This document shows positions 32,998-43,090 of a stretch of 64,000 nucleotides of DNA, piece after piece. This stretch comes from Streptomyces sp. ITFR-21. GTDB taxonomy: Bacteria; Actinomycetota; Actinomycetes; Streptomycetales; Streptomycetaceae. Every line of letters starts with the position of its first letter. The first letter of the stretch is position 1. Below the pieces are notes generated by a model. That model was not told where the DNA came from. It did no database searches and was given only the letters and a program-made list of their open reading frames with translations. Where the stretch lies: positions 558,001-622,000 of the forward strand of contig NZ_CP134605.1 in NCBI RefSeq assembly GCF_031844685.1, read 5' to 3'. The translations under genes and the position numbers were made by a program.

Positions 32998-35900
32998 ATG
33001 CTGCATTCGTGGCTCGTCCCTCCACGGCTCAGGGAACGGAGCGCCGCCCGCAGAAGGCGGCACACCACCGCCAACCGGTCCCGGGTCGCCGCGCTCGTCG
33101 GTTTCGTGCTGGTCGCGGCGCTCGCCCTGGTCGCCACACCGCACCTGGCCGGCGCCGCCGATCCGGTACTGCTCTCGCAGGGCAAGCCCGCCACCGCCTC
33201 CTCCGCCGAGAACGCCGGCACCCCGGCCTCGGCGGCGGTGGACGGTGACCCGGGCACCCGCTGGTCGAGTGCCTTCAGCGACCCGCAGTGGGTCCAGGTC
33301 GACCTCGGCTCCAGCCAGTCGATCTCCGAGGTCGTGCTGACCTGGGAGGCGGCCTACGCGACGGCCTTCCAGATCCAGACCTCGGCCGACGGGCAGAACT
33401 GGACCTCCGTCTACTCCACCACCACCGGGACCGGCGGCACCCAGACGCTGAACGTCACCGGCACCGGCCGCTACGTGCGGGTGTACGGCACCGCGCGGGC
33501 GACCGCGTACGGCTACTCCCTGTGGGAGTTCCAGGTGTACGGAGGTTCGGGCACCACGCCCACGGTCTGCGGTACGACGACCGCCGCCGTCGGCAAGCCC
33601 GCCACCGCGTCGTCCACCGAGAACGCCGGCACCCCGGCGTCCGCGGCCTTCGACGGCAACACCGGCACCCGCTGGTCCAGCGCCGCCGCCGACCCCCAGT
33701 GGCTCCAGGTCGACCTCGGCACCTCGCAGTCGATCTGCGGGGTGACCCTCAACTGGGAGACCGCGTACGGCAAGGCGTTCCAGGTCCAGACCTCGGGCGA
33801 CGGCCAGAACTGGACCACGGTCTACTCCACGACCGCGGGAACGGGTGGCACCGAGACGCACGACTTCACCGCCACCGGCCGTTACGTACGGATGTACGGC
33901 ACCGTCCGGGGCACCGCGTACGGCTACTCGCTGTGGGAGTTCACCGTTCTCACGCCGGGCGGCACCACCACCACGCCGCCGCCGGGCGGCGGCGACGGCA
34001 ACTGCCCGTGGGTGAACTCGACCGCGCCGGTCGCCACCCGCGTCTCGCAGGTGCTGGCGCAGATGACCCAGGCGCAGAAGATCCAGATGCTGCACGGCAA
34101 CGGCGGCACCCAGCCGTACATCGGCGACATGGACGCGATCCCGTCGCTGTGCATTCCGGCGATGGGCTTCCAGGACGGGCCGAGCGGCGTCGGTGACGGC
34201 CTCGGCGGCGTCACCCAGCTGCCCGCGGCGGTCTCCTCCGCGGCGACGTGGGACACCGCGCTGCAGAAGAGCTACGGAACGGTGGCCGGGGCCGAGTTCA
34301 AGGGGAAGGGCGCCGATGTGGCGCTCGGCCCGACGATGAACATCGTCCGCGACCCGCGCTGGGGCCGGGCCTTCGAGACCTACAGCGAAGACCCGTATCT
34401 GAGCGCCCAGATGGCCACCGCGAGCATCCAGGGCATCCAGAGCCAGGGCGTGATGGCGCAGGCCAAGCATGTGGCGGTCTACAACCAGGAGACCAACCGC
34501 AACGGCCCGGCGGACAACGCCGTCGTCGACAACCGCACCTTGCAGGAGATCTATCTGCCGGCCTTCCAGGCGGCGGTGAGCAAGGGCGCGTCGGCGTCGG
34601 TGATGTGCGCCTACAGCACCGTCAACGGCGTGTACGCCTGCCAGAACGCGTACCTGCTGAACAACGCCCTGTACCAGCAGGCCGGGTTCGGCGGCTTCGT
34701 CACCAGTGACTGGGGCGGCGCGCACTCCACGGTGGACTCGGCGAACAACGGCATGACCATCGAGATGCCGAACGGCTACTTCTACGCCGACTTCCTCAAC
34801 CAGGCGCTCGCCAACGGCACGGTGAGCCAGGCGACGCTCAACACCATGGTGAGCCGGGTGCTGACGCAGATGTTCGCGTTCGGCCTGTTCGACCACGCCA
34901 AGACCGGTGACCGCAACGCCGTGGTGACCTCCGCCGCCCACCAGGCGACGGCCCGTCAGGTCGCCGAGCAGGGCAGCGTGCTGCTGAAGAACACCGGCAT
35001 CCTGCCGCTGTCCACCAGCACCACGAAGACCATCGCGCTGCTCGGTCCGGACGGCGGGGCCGGTGTCCGCAGTGTCGGCGGCGGCAGTGCCACGGCGACG
35101 AGTTCGGGTACCGTCTCGCCGCTGACCGCGCTGCAGAACCGGCTGGGCACGGCGGGCAGCGTCACGTACAACGACGGCACCGACGTCAACGCGGCCGTCA
35201 CCGCGGCGCGCAACGCCAACGTGGCGATCGTGTGCGTGGGTTACGGCGAGGACGAGGGCACCGACCTCACCAGCATCGACCTGCCGAACAACCAGAACCA
35301 GCTGATCCAGCAGGTAGCCGCCGCCAACCCGAACACGATCGTGGTGCTGAACACCGGCTCCGCGGTCACCATGCCCTGGCTCTCCTCGGTCAAGGGCGTA
35401 CTGGAGGAGTGGTACGGCGGGCAGGAGGTCGGCAACTCGCTTGCCGCGCTGCTGTTCGGCGACGTCAACCCGTCGGGCAAGCTGCCGGTCACCTTCCCGG
35501 GCAGCCTGAACGACGTGCCGGCGCACACCACCGCCCAGTGGCCGGGCAACGGCACCAACGTGCAGTACAGCGAGGGCCTGAAGGTCGGCTACCGCTGGTA
35601 CGACGCGCAGAACATCACTCCGCTGTTCCCGTTCGGGTTCGGCCTGTCGTACACCTCGTTCTCCTTCTCCGGCCTCCAGGTCGGGGCGCTGGACGGGAGC
35701 GGAAACGCCACGGTGAGCGCGACCGTCACCAACACCGGCAGCAAGGAGGGTGCCGAGATCGCGCAGCTGTACGTGGGTGACCCGGCGTCCACCGGTGAAC
35801 CCGCCAAGCAGCTCAAGGGGTTCCAGCGGGTCGACCTCCAGCCGGGGGCGAGTGCGCAGGTGACCTTCCCGGTGACCGCGCACGACCTGGCGTACTGGAA

Positions 35901-36306
35901 CACCAGCGGCAACAACTGGACGACTCCGGCGGGCAGTTACCAGATCCTGGTCGGTGACTCCTCGCGCAACCTGCCGCTGACCGGGACGCTGAACGTGGCG
36001 ACCGCGATGACCGCGAAGACCGTTGACGCGGCGGGCACCGCCGCCGCCTCGGTGACCGTGGACAACCCGCACGGCATGAGCAGCCTGGCCGGCAGGGCGG
36101 TCCGGCTGCCCGTCACCGCGAAGGCGTCGGCCGCGGGTCAGCAGCTGACCTTCACCGCGACCGGGTTGCCGGCGGGGCTGTCCATCAGCCCGTCCGGGGT
36201 CATCTCCGGTACGGCGGGGACCGCCGGGACCAGCACGGTGAGCGTGACCGCCGCCAACGGCCACGGTGCCAGCGACACGGCCAGTTTCGTCTGGACGGTC
36301 ACCTGA
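32998..36306 (+). CDS. GH3 beta-glucosidase with CBM32 modules
   Basis: This secreted 1102-residue enzyme has a twin-basic N-terminus and signal helix (to about residue 53). Two CBM32 modules (56-183 and 195-320) and a Gly/Thr/Pro linker follow. The GH3 N-domain contains DPRWGRAFETYSEDPYL and the nucleophile Asp571 in GFVTSDWGG. The GH3 C-domain starts around 650 (EQGSVLLKNTGILPL), then come an FnIII-like domain near 900-990 and a C-terminal Ig-like module (about 1030-1102; FTATGLPAGLSISPSGVISG). It probably releases glucose from oligosaccharides made by the upstream GH16 enzyme. Its CBM32 modules are close copies of those in the GH16 protein. Confidence 0.93.
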   Translation: MLHSWLVPPRLRERSAARRRRHTTANRSRVAALVGFVLVAALALVATPHLAGAADPVLLSQGKPATASSAENAGTPASAAVDGDPGTRWSSAFSDPQWVQVDLGSSQSISEVVLTWEAAYATAFQIQTSADGQNWTSVYSTTTGTGGTQTLNVTGTGRYVRVYGTARATAYGYSLWEFQVYGGSGTTPTVCGTTTAAVGKPATASSTENAGTPASAAFDGNTGTRWSSAAADPQWLQVDLGTSQSICGVTLNWETAYGKAFQVQTSGDGQNWTTVYSTTAGTGGTETHDFTATGRYVRMYGTVRGTAYGYSLWEFTVLTPGGTTTTPPPGGGDGNCPWVNSTAPVATRVSQVLAQMTQAQKIQMLHGNGGTQPYIGDMDAIPSLCIPAMGFQDGPSGVGDGLGGVTQLPAAVSSAATWDTALQKSYGTVAGAEFKGKGADVALGPTMNIVRDPRWGRAFETYSEDPYLSAQMATASIQGIQSQGVMAQAKHVAVYNQETNRNGPADNAVVDNRTLQEIYLPAFQAAVSKGASASVMCAYSTVNGVYACQNAYLLNNALYQQAGFGGFVTSDWGGAHSTVDSANNGMTIEMPNGYFYADFLNQALANGTVSQATLNTMVSRVLTQMFAFGLFDHAKTGDRNAVVTSAAHQATARQVAEQGSVLLKNTGILPLSTSTTKTIALLGPDGGAGVRSVGGGSATATSSGTVSPLTALQNRLGTAGSVTYNDGTDVNAAVTAARNANVAIVCVGYGEDEGTDLTSIDLPNNQNQLIQQVAAANPNTIVVLNTGSAVTMPWLSSVKGVLEEWYGGQEVGNSLAALLFGDVNPSGKLPVTFPGSLNDVPAHTTAQWPGNGTNVQYSEGLKVGYRWYDAQNITPLFPFGFGLSYTSFSFSGLQVGALDGSGNATVSATVTNTGSKEGAEIAQLYVGDPASTGEPAKQLKGFQRVDLQPGASAQVTFPVTAHDLAYWNTSGNNWTTPAGSYQILVGDSSRNLPLTGTLNVATAMTAKTVDAAGTAAASVTVDNPHGMSSLAGRAVRLPVTAKASAAGQQLTFTATGLPAGLSISPSGVISGTAGTAGTSTVSVTAANGHGASDTASFVWTVT

Positions 36307-36340
36307 GGGTGAGGTGACCGTGCCGGACGGCCGGTGACGT

Positions 36341-36425
36341 GGTGTGCGGGTCGGCCGCCGGCCCGCACACCGCTCGGATGTCCGCCTTCCCGTGGGTGAT
36401 GACGGCTCGCCACGGGAAGGCGGAC
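36341..36425 (+). terminator. Two tandem hairpins after the GH3 gene
   Basis: GGTGTGCGGG (36341-36350) pairs with CCCGCACACC (36362-36371). GTCCGCCTTCCCGTGG (36380-36395) pairs perfectly over 16 bp with 36410-36425. Together they form a strong double terminator for the GH16-GH3 operon. Confidence 0.8.
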
Positions 36426-36570
36426 GCATGTCCGGGGGAAAGTCCACCGGCCGTCGGAGCGCCGCCGCCCCGGCCCCCTGTTGTCAGGGGCGCGTCAGAC
36501 TCGTACAGTGACGCGCGTAGCTTCCGGCACCTCCGCACCGTCCGGCTCCCCTCTCACTTCTGGACGTGAC

Positions 36571-36888
36571 ATGACGCGACGCCGTCGTACGCTCATCGCC
36601 GCCTGCGTGCTGGCCGTTCCGCTGGCCAGCGCGCTGCTCCCCGCCGCCGCGGCCGACGTCCCGCCCGAGCACGCCGTCGTGGTGTGCCAGAGCGCAAGCT
36701 TCTACGCCAACTACGACAGCGCGAGCGGCCCGACCGGGCTCAAGCGCGTGCTCGGCTACGGCAACAAGATCGGCCACACCCCCGGCTCGCACCCGGTCTA
36801 CAACGGATGGGCCGCCAGCTTCGACTACGGGCCCAACGACTGGGGCTACCTGCGGATCGAGTGCATCGGCGGATACAACTCCTGGTGA
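36571..36888 (+). CDS. Small secreted protein, SH3-like
   Basis: The 105-residue product has a clear signal peptide (TLIAACVLAVPLASALLPAA) and a mature part of about 75 residues. It begins near VVVCQSASFYANYD and ends GYLRIECIGGYNSW. The two Cys and the final GY-L-R-ECI pattern resemble small bacterial SH3-like secreted proteins of actinomycetes and are matched in the next gene. The role is unknown; such domains often bind cell wall. No strong ribosome site is seen. Confidence 0.6.
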   Translation: MTRRRRTLIAACVLAVPLASALLPAAAADVPPEHAVVVCQSASFYANYDSASGPTGLKRVLGYGNKIGHTPGSHPVYNGWAASFDYGPNDWGYLRIECIGGYNSW

Positions 36889-36922
36889 TCCCGCCCGGGT
36901 CCGCCCCGCCGCACCCCATCCC

Positions 36923-36965
36923 GCCAGCCCCTTCCCGCCAGCCCCTTCCCGCCAGGCCCCTTCCC
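36923..36965. repeat. 14-bp tandem repeat, three units
   Basis: GCCAGCCCCTTCCC occurs twice exactly (36923-36950), followed by a 15-bp variant with an extra G (36951-36965). It fills the spacer between the two small secreted protein genes. Confidence 0.85.
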
Positions 36966-36998
36966 GGCACGCTCCGTCCTGACCAAGGGAGTCGACCC

Positions 36999-37283
36999 AT
37001 GCTGCGTACCGCATCCGTCAGTGCCGTCTGCGCCGTGCTGACCGCCTCCGCGCTACTGGCCGTGGCCGGCCCGGCCGAGGCGGCGGGCGGCACCGTCGGC
37101 GTCCGGGAGACCGTCTGTGCCCAGGACCTGTACGTCCGCACCGAACCGGTCGGCGCCTGGATGGGCACGCTCTACCAGGGCGAGACCTTCCTGGTGGAGG
37201 AGGTCGACGGCTCCTGGGTGTACGGCTTCGCCTACGGCCGGATCAACCGGCATGGGTGGGTGCAGAATGGCTGGTTCTGCTGA
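36999..37283 (+). CDS. Small secreted bacterial SH3-like protein
   Basis: The 94-residue product has a signal peptide (about 1-28, ending GPAEAA). Its SH3-like mature domain reads VRETVCAQDLYVRTEPVGAW, then LYQGETFLVEEVDGSWVYGF, ending HGWVQNGWFC. The paired Cys probably form a disulfide. SH3b domains in secreted proteins commonly bind peptidoglycan or teichoic structures, so a wall-associated role is plausible. AAGGGA precedes the ATG. It shares general layout with the gene before it and ends at a hairpin terminator. Confidence 0.75.
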   Translation: MLRTASVSAVCAVLTASALLAVAGPAEAAGGTVGVRETVCAQDLYVRTEPVGAWMGTLYQGETFLVEEVDGSWVYGFAYGRINRHGWVQNGWFC

Positions 37284-37293
37284 GTCCGCGACT

Positions 37294-37320
37294 CCGCCGG
37301 GAAGCGCTCTCCCCCGGCGG
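37294..37320. terminator. Hairpin between convergent genes
   Basis: CCGCCGGG (37294-37301) pairs with CCCGGCGG (37313-37320) around an 11-nt loop. It lies between the SH3-like gene and the convergent aldehyde dehydrogenase, whose stop starts at 37321. Confidence 0.65.
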
Positions 37321-38718
37321 TCAGCGGCCGTACCAGACGGTGGTGACGTTGCAGAAGGCCCGGATGCCGTGGCCGGACAGCTCGCGCCCGTAGCCGGAGC
37401 GCTTGACGCCGCCGAACGGCAGCGCCGGGTGCGAGGCGGTCATGCCGTTGAAGTAGACGCCGCCGGCCGCCAGGTCGCGTACGAAACGCTCCTGTTCGGC
37501 CACGTCCCGGGTCCAGACGTTGGAACTCAAGCCGAAAGGCGTGTCGTTGGCGAGCGAGAGCGCCGCGTCCAGGTCCGGCACCCGGTAGAGGGCGGCGACC
37601 GGGCCGAACGCCTCCTCGTGGTGGATCCGCATCGCCTCGGTGATCCCGGTCAGTACCGTCGGCTCGTAGAACCAGCCGTCGGGCAGTGCCTTGGGGCGGC
37701 GGGCGCCGCACAGCGCCTCGGCGCCCTTGGCGAGCGCGTCCTCGACCAGTTCCTCCAGGTCGGCGCGGCCCTGTTCGGTGGACAGCGGGCCGATGTCGGT
37801 GGAGTGGTCCAGCGGGTCGCCGACCACCAGCGCGCTCATCGCCCGGCGGAAGGCCCCGGCGAACTCGTCGTAGACGTCGTCGTGCACGATGAAGCGCTTG
37901 GCGGCGATGCAGGACTGCCCGTTGTTCTGCACCCGGGCGGTGACCGCGGTGTGCACCGCGTGGTCCAACTCCTCGCGGGCGGACGGCATCACCACGAAAG
38001 GGTCGCTGCCGCCGAGTTCCAGCACGGTGGGCTTGACCTCGCCGCCGGCGACCGCGGCGACCGCCCGCCCGGCGCCCTCGCTGCCGGTGAGGGTCGCGGC
38101 GGCCACCCGGGGGTCGCGCAGCACCGCCTCGATCGCGCCGGAGCCGATCAGCAGGGTCTGGAAGCAGCCCTCGGGGAAGCCCGCCCGGTGGAAGAGGCCG
38201 CCGAGGTACAGCGCAGTCTGCGGGACGTTGGAGGCGTGCTTGAGCAGTCCGACGTTGCCGGCCATCAGCGCGGGCGCGGCGAACCTGACCACCTGCCAGA
38301 GCGGGAAGTTCCACGGCATCACCGCGAGCACCACGCCGAGCGGCCGGTAGCGGACGTACGCGCGGTGGGCGCCGCTGTCGGCGACATCGGCCTCGTCGGG
38401 GTGCTCGTCGGCCAGCAGCCGCTCGCCGGCCGCCGCGTACCAGCGCATCGCCTTGGCGCACTTGGCGGCCTCGGCCTTGGCGGCGGACAGTGTCTTGCCC
38501 ATCTCAAGGGTCATCACCCGGGCGATCCCGTCCCGCTCCTTGTCGAGCAGGTCGGCGGCGGCGGTGAGCAGCCGGGCACGCGTGGCGAAGTCGGTGTGGC
38601 GATAGCCCTGGAAAGCGCTCTCCGCGCGGGCGACACGCTCCTCGACGCCGTCCGCCCCGAGCTCGTCGAAGGTCCGCAGGGTCTTTCCGGTCGCCGGGTT
38701 CACGGTGGCGATGGGCAT
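37321..38718 (-). CDS. Aldehyde dehydrogenase (succinate-semialdehyde dehydrogenase-like)
   Basis: The 465-residue enzyme is a member of the NAD(P)-dependent aldehyde dehydrogenase superfamily, closest in look to GabD/YneI-type succinate-semialdehyde dehydrogenases. Visible features are LGVVLAVMPWNFPLWQVVR, the catalytic Glu in VLELGGSDPFVV, the catalytic Cys in NNGQSCIAAKRF and EEAFGPVAALYRV near the C-terminus. It would oxidise a semialdehyde to a carboxylate in the cytoplasm, possibly in GABA-type catabolism. GAGGAGG precedes the ATG at 38718. Neighbours give no pathway hint. Confidence 0.92.
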   Translation of the reverse strand: MPIATVNPATGKTLRTFDELGADGVEERVARAESAFQGYRHTDFATRARLLTAAADLLDKERDGIARVMTLEMGKTLSAAKAEAAKCAKAMRWYAAAGERLLADEHPDEADVADSGAHRAYVRYRPLGVVLAVMPWNFPLWQVVRFAAPALMAGNVGLLKHASNVPQTALYLGGLFHRAGFPEGCFQTLLIGSGAIEAVLRDPRVAAATLTGSEGAGRAVAAVAGGEVKPTVLELGGSDPFVVMPSAREELDHAVHTAVTARVQNNGQSCIAAKRFIVHDDVYDEFAGAFRRAMSALVVGDPLDHSTDIGPLSTEQGRADLEELVEDALAKGAEALCGARRPKALPDGWFYEPTVLTGITEAMRIHHEEAFGPVAALYRVPDLDAALSLANDTPFGLSSNVWTRDVAEQERFVRDLAAGGVYFNGMTASHPALPFGGVKRSGYGRELSGHGIRAFCNVTTVWYGR

Positions 38719-39178
38719 GCTCTGTTCCTCCTCGTACCGGGGCCGGGCCGGCGGGCGCTCCCGCGGCGCGCCGCCGGACGCCGGTCCGGCGTTTGCGCGG
38801 GGCACCCGGCGTGGCCGCCTGCCCGGGTCCCGCGGATCCATGCCGCTCCCGGCCCATCGTGCCCCGCCGGTCCCGGTCCCGCGACCGTTCGCCGCCCATG
38901 CGGGTACTCCGCGCGGCCCGCACGCCCCTTGCCGCCCGCTGAGGGCCCCTTACCGCCCCACGAGCCGGCGGTTGCCGCCCGGCGGGTCGGGGGACGGGAC
39001 GGGTGACCGAACCGCCGGTGGCCCCGGAACCCGGCCGCCGGATCCGACCGGAAGCGTTCACCGGGCGGCAACCCCGGTCACATCACCGCCCGCTTCTACG
39101 CGCGCAGAATCACCCCTCACGTCCGTGTTTTCCCCTCTCGTAGTCCCCTACTGACCGCCCCCACCTGGAGGTTGACGG
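38719..39178. other. Divergent intergenic region
   Basis: These 460 bases separate the aldehyde dehydrogenase from the divergent secreted protein. I see no gene. A 14-bp near repeat, GCCCCTTGCCGCCC / GCCCCTTACCGCCC, occurs at 38924-38937 and 38945-38958. Promoter elements were not identified. Confidence 0.45.
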
Positions 39179-40669
39179 ATGTCTGACCCCCGTATGCCCC
39201 GAAGCCGCGTGCTCATCGGCGCGGCTGCCGCCCTGGGCACGCTCGCCCTGGGCGCCGCCGGTATCGCCGCCGGCAGCGCGCAGGCGGCCCCGGCCGCTCC
39301 GGCCGCCGCCACGACGCACCGCGTGCTCTTCGACAACACCAAGGCCGAGACGGCCGGAAACGCCGACTGGATCATCAGCACCAGCCAGCCCGACCCGCTC
39401 GGGCAGGACTCCAGCCCGAACGCGGAGACCGACTGGACCGGCGCCCTGTCCTCCTGGGGCGTGGCGCTGCAGAAGGCCGGCGGCTACCAGCTCAACACCC
39501 TGCCGTCGGGCAAGACCGTCACCTACGGCGCCACCGGCGCGCAGGACCTGAGCAACTTCGACACCTTCGTGCTGACCGAGCCCAACGTGAAGCTCAGCAG
39601 CGCGGAGAAGACCGCCGTTATGAAGTTCGTGCAGAACGGCGGCGGCCTGTTCCTGATCTCCGACCACAACAACAGCGACCGGAACAACGACGGCTGCGAC
39701 TCGCCGTGCGTCATCAACGACCTGCTGACCAACAACGGGGTGGACAACACCGACCCGTTCGGCTTCTCCGTCGACCTGCTCGACATCAGCACCGACAACC
39801 CCCGGGCGATCAGCAGCAGTTCGGACCCGGTGCTGCACGGCCCGTTCGGCAACGTCACCGGCAGCATCCTGCGGGACGGCACCACCTTCACCCTCAAGCC
39901 GAACGACAACCCGAACGTCAAGGGCCTGCTGTACCACGCCGGCGGCTCCGGCAACTCCGGCGCCTTCTTCGTCACCAGCACCTTCGGCAACGGCCGGGTG
40001 GCGATCTGGGGTGACAGCTCGCCGGTCGACGACGGCACCGGCCAGTCCGGCAACACCCTCTACGACGGCTGGAACGACCCGGCGGGGACCGACGCGGCGC
40101 TCGCCCTGAACGCCACCGCGTGGCTGGCCGGCAGCGGCAGCGGCGGCACCACCGGCGGGACCACCACGGGCGGTTCGACGACGGGCGGCGGCGGTGGCAG
40201 CTGCACCGACCAACAACTGCTGGCCAACCCCGGCTTCGAGTCCGGCAACACGTCCTGGTCCGCCTCCGGCGGCGTGATCGGCAACGCCACCAAGGAAGCG
40301 GCGCGCAGCGGTTCCTACAAGGCGTGGCTGGACGGCTACGGCACCGCCACCACCGACACCCTCTCGCAGTCCGTCGCGATCCCGTCCGGCTGCTCGGCGA
40401 ACCTCAGCTTCTGGCTGCACATCGACACCGCCGAGACCGGCTCGACCGCCTACGACACCCTCAAGGCACAGGTGCTGAACTCCTCGGGCACCGTGCTCAG
40501 CACCCTGGCCACCTACTCCAACGTCAACGCCGCCTCCGGCTACAGCCAGCGCAGCTTCGACCTGAGCGGCTACGCCGGGCAGACGGTGACCATCAAGTTC
40601 ACCGGCGTCGAGGGCTCCAAGCTGCAAACGTCGTTCGTGATCGACGACACGGCGCTCGACGTCAGCTGA
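39179..40669 (+). CDS. Secreted protein: GATase-like (DUF4350-like) domain plus C-terminal carbohydrate-binding-like domain
   Basis: The 496-residue protein has a signal peptide (ending around GSAQAA, residue 36). Its globular domain (about 46-320) reads [37 protein letters not shown] and [16 protein letters not shown]. This resembles the glutamine-amidotransferase-like fold seen in DUF4350/ThuA-type proteins, but I see no clear catalytic triad. A Gly/Thr linker leads to a jelly-roll-like domain (about 345-496) that starts [17 protein letters not shown], as in many galactose-binding-like modules. The substrate is unknown; an extracellular polysaccharide-related role is likely. GGAGG precedes the ATG. 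The stop overlaps the convergent regulator gene by 8 nt. Confidence 0.65.
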   Translation: MSDPRMPRSRVLIGAAAALGTLALGAAGIAAGSAQAAPAAPAAATTHRVLFDNTKAETAGNADWIISTSQPDPLGQDSSPNAETDWTGALSSWGVALQKAGGYQLNTLPSGKTVTYGATGAQDLSNFDTFVLTEPNVKLSSAEKTAVMKFVQNGGGLFLISDHNNSDRNNDGCDSPCVINDLLTNNGVDNTDPFGFSVDLLDISTDNPRAISSSSDPVLHGPFGNVTGSILRDGTTFTLKPNDNPNVKGLLYHAGGSGNSGAFFVTSTFGNGRVAIWGDSSPVDDGTGQSGNTLYDGWNDPAGTDAALALNATAWLAGSGSGGTTGGTTTGGSTTGGGGGSCTDQQLLANPGFESGNTSWSASGGVIGNATKEAARSGSYKAWLDGYGTATTDTLSQSVAIPSGCSANLSFWLHIDTAETGSTAYDTLKAQVLNSSGTVLSTLATYSNVNAASGYSQRSFDLSGYAGQTVTIKFTGVEGSKLQTSFVIDDTALDVS

Positions 40670-42833
40670 CCGCGGGTCCTTCCCGCCGGCCCGGACCGGC
40701 CTCAGCCGGTCCGGGCACGGGCGTGCCGGCCGCCGGGCCGAACTCGCACCACACCGCCTTGCCGTCGCCGCGCGGCTCGACACCCCAGCTCACCGCCATC
40801 GCGTCAATCATCAGCAGACCGCGGCCCGAGGTGGCCGCCTCGCCCGGAGAGCGGCGGCGGGGCCACACGCTGGAGCGGTCCTGCACCGACAGCCGCACCC
40901 GGCGGACCGGCTCGGGCAGCACCTCCAAAGTGAGCACGGCGCCGCCCTCGGTGTGCAGCAGGACGTTCACCAGCAGCTCGCCCGCGGCGAGTTCGACGTC
41001 GTCGGCGAGTTCGGACAGCCGCCAGTCGGTGAGCGCCTGCCGCAGCGCGGCGCGCGCCTCCGCCAGTCCCTCGGGGTCGGCCTGGTGCACGTACTGGTGG
41101 ATCCGCGGGGCGCATTCGGTGCCCGGGTCGGGGGTCCGGCGCAGGATCAGCAGAGCCACGTCGTCGTCCGAACCCCAGCGCCGCCACAGGGTATCCGCGA
41201 TGTCGTCGGCCAACTCCTCGGCGCGGCGTGGTCCGTGGTGCACCGCGTCGGCGAGGGCCGCCATGCCGACGCCGATGTCCGTACCGCGCTCCTCGACCAG
41301 GCCGTCGGTGCAGAACACCAGGGTCTCGCCCGGGACCAGGTCGAGCCGGGTCTCGGGGAACTCCTGGAGGTCGAACGTGGTGGCGAGTCCCAGCGGCAGG
41401 CCGCCGCGCACGTTGGGCCAGCCGGTGCGGCCGTCGATGTGCCGGATCAGCGGCCCCAGGTGCCCGGCGCGGGCCGCCCGTATGGTGCCGTTGGTCAGGT
41501 CGAGTTCGGCGTAGCCGCAGGTGGCGAAGCGCTCGGTGTCGAGTTCGGCGAGGAAGCGGGAGGCGCGGGCCAGCACCGTGGACGGTGGGTGGCCCTCGGC
41601 CGCGTAGGCCCGCAGCGCGATCCGCAGCTGGCCCATGACGGCGGCGGCGTGCGTGTCGTGCCCCTGGACGTCGCCGACCACCAGGCCGACCCGGTTCTGC
41701 GGCAGCGCCACCACGTCGTACCAGTCGCCGCCGACCTCCCGGCCGCTCCAGGCGGCGTGGTAGCGGACCGCGATCTCGACGCTGTCGAACCGCGGGATGT
41801 GCCGGGGCAGCATCGTCGACTGGAGCCCGGTGGCGAACTCCCGCTCCCGGTCGAAGAGGATGGCCCGTTGCAGCGACTGGGCGAGGATGCCGGCCAGCGC
41901 GCCGACCAGCTCCCGCTCCGCGTGGCCGAAGTCCGCGCGGTCCCGGTAGAACAGCGCGAGGCCGCCGATGGAGCGGGCCTGGGCGATCAGCGGCACGAAG
42001 GCGGCCGACGCCGTACCGATCGGCTGCTGGTAGGGGCCCAGCAGCGGGAAGCGCTCGGCGAGCCCGGGGTAGTCGCGGGTGAAGTACGGCCGCTGGGTCC
42101 GCACCGCCTCGGCGAGCGGCAGATGCTCGGCCAGCCGGCGCGGCGGGAGGGCGTCCACGGCGATCGTCGGCGAGCCGCTGGACGCGACGAACCTCAGGGC
42201 GGTCCCCTCGACCAGTGCCAGGACCAGGCCGTCGGCGCCGAAGCGCTCCAGGCCGCCGGCCCCGGTGAGCACCGCCGTGACGTCCTCCACGGTGACCGCG
42301 TGCGACAGCGCCTCGGTGGTGCGCCGGACGACGGCGGGCAGGTTGCGCTGTCCGGCACCGCGGTCCTCGGCGGGCTCGGGCGCCTCGGCCAGCTCCTCCG
42401 TGGCGTCCCTGACGAAGCCGACCACCCGGTAGGCGTTGCCGCCGGAGTCCCGCAGGATGGTGCCCTGGGTGTGCGTCCACTGCTTGACGCCGTCCCGCCG
42501 GGTCACCTGGAAGTAGCCGCCGTAGCTGGGCCGGCCGGACTGCAGGGCCTCCCGCAGGGCGGCGTCCAGCCGGACGCCCTCCTCCGGGGTGACGCGCAGC
42601 ACCAGCGACTCGGGGCGCCGGTCGAACTCCTCGGGGCGCAGGTCGAAGACGTCAAGCCCGGCCCGGTCCAGGTCGAAGGTGCCGGCGTCCAGATCCCAGT
42701 CGAAGCTGCCCAGACCGCTGAGCGCCAGCCGCTCCCCCGGCCCGAGCCGGGACGGCGCGAACCGAGGGCGTGACGCGGAACCCGCCACGCGCGGGTCGTA
42801 CGGGCCGGCCCCGGGCCGGCGGTCAGCTGCCAT
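40662..42833 (-). CDS. PAS-GAF-SpoIIE phosphatase with anti-sigma-type ATPase domain
   Basis: This 723-residue signalling protein combines an N-terminal PAS domain (about 40-145; [20 protein letters not shown]) with a GAF domain (165-320). A SpoIIE/PP2C Ser/Thr phosphatase follows (345-560; [32 protein letters not shown]), then an HATPase_c domain (580-700; [32 protein letters not shown]). This architecture is abundant in Streptomyces and acts in partner-switching cascades that control alternative sigma factors. The ligand is unknown. The start has GGAGCAGG upstream. No anti-sigma antagonist gene lies next to it. Confidence 0.93.
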   Translation of the reverse strand: MAADRRPGAGPYDPRVAGSASRPRFAPSRLGPGERLALSGLGSFDWDLDAGTFDLDRAGLDVFDLRPEEFDRRPESLVLRVTPEEGVRLDAALREALQSGRPSYGGYFQVTRRDGVKQWTHTQGTILRDSGGNAYRVVGFVRDATEELAEAPEPAEDRGAGQRNLPAVVRRTTEALSHAVTVEDVTAVLTGAGGLERFGADGLVLALVEGTALRFVASSGSPTIAVDALPPRRLAEHLPLAEAVRTQRPYFTRDYPGLAERFPLLGPYQQPIGTASAAFVPLIAQARSIGGLALFYRDRADFGHAERELVGALAGILAQSLQRAILFDREREFATGLQSTMLPRHIPRFDSVEIAVRYHAAWSGREVGGDWYDVVALPQNRVGLVVGDVQGHDTHAAAVMGQLRIALRAYAAEGHPPSTVLARASRFLAELDTERFATCGYAELDLTNGTIRAARAGHLGPLIRHIDGRTGWPNVRGGLPLGLATTFDLQEFPETRLDLVPGETLVFCTDGLVEERGTDIGVGMAALADAVHHGPRRAEELADDIADTLWRRWGSDDDVALLILRRTPDPGTECAPRIHQYVHQADPEGLAEARAALRQALTDWRLSELADDVELAAGELLVNVLLHTEGGAVLTLEVLPEPVRRVRLSVQDRSSVWPRRRSPGEAATSGRGLLMIDAMAVSWGVEPRGDGKAVWCEFGPAAGTPVPGPAEAGPGRREGPAVS

Positions 42834-42960
42834 GCGCCTGCTCCGGAGTCGGATCCGCGGTCATGGACACACGTCGTGGAGCCATCACGGCCATTATCTC
42901 CCCGATGTCGTGATTGTCCCGATGCGCCGGGGTGAACGGGGGCCGGGGCCGGGCAGCCGG

Positions 42961-42981
42961 CGGATGGCGGATGGCGGATGG
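42961..42981. repeat. 7-bp tandem repeat, three units
   Basis: CGGATGG is repeated three times upstream of the Pro-rich small gene. Confidence 0.8.
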
Positions 42982-43090
42982 CGGGCAGGGGATACGGCGA
43001 GCGGTCCGGGCATGGGCGCGGGCCGAGCGGGTACGCGTGGGGTCCGAACGGGGACGAGCCGCGTTCCCGTACGCACCCCGGGAGTGTCCG

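Noticed and set aside
32878..36447. 1189-residue minus-strand frame
   Set aside because: Shadow of the GH3 gene; no signal, motif or ribosome site.
38610..38623. GGAAAGCGCTCTCC, similar to a LacI-type site
   Set aside because: Lies inside the aldehyde dehydrogenase coding sequence, where the core simply encodes Ser-Ala.
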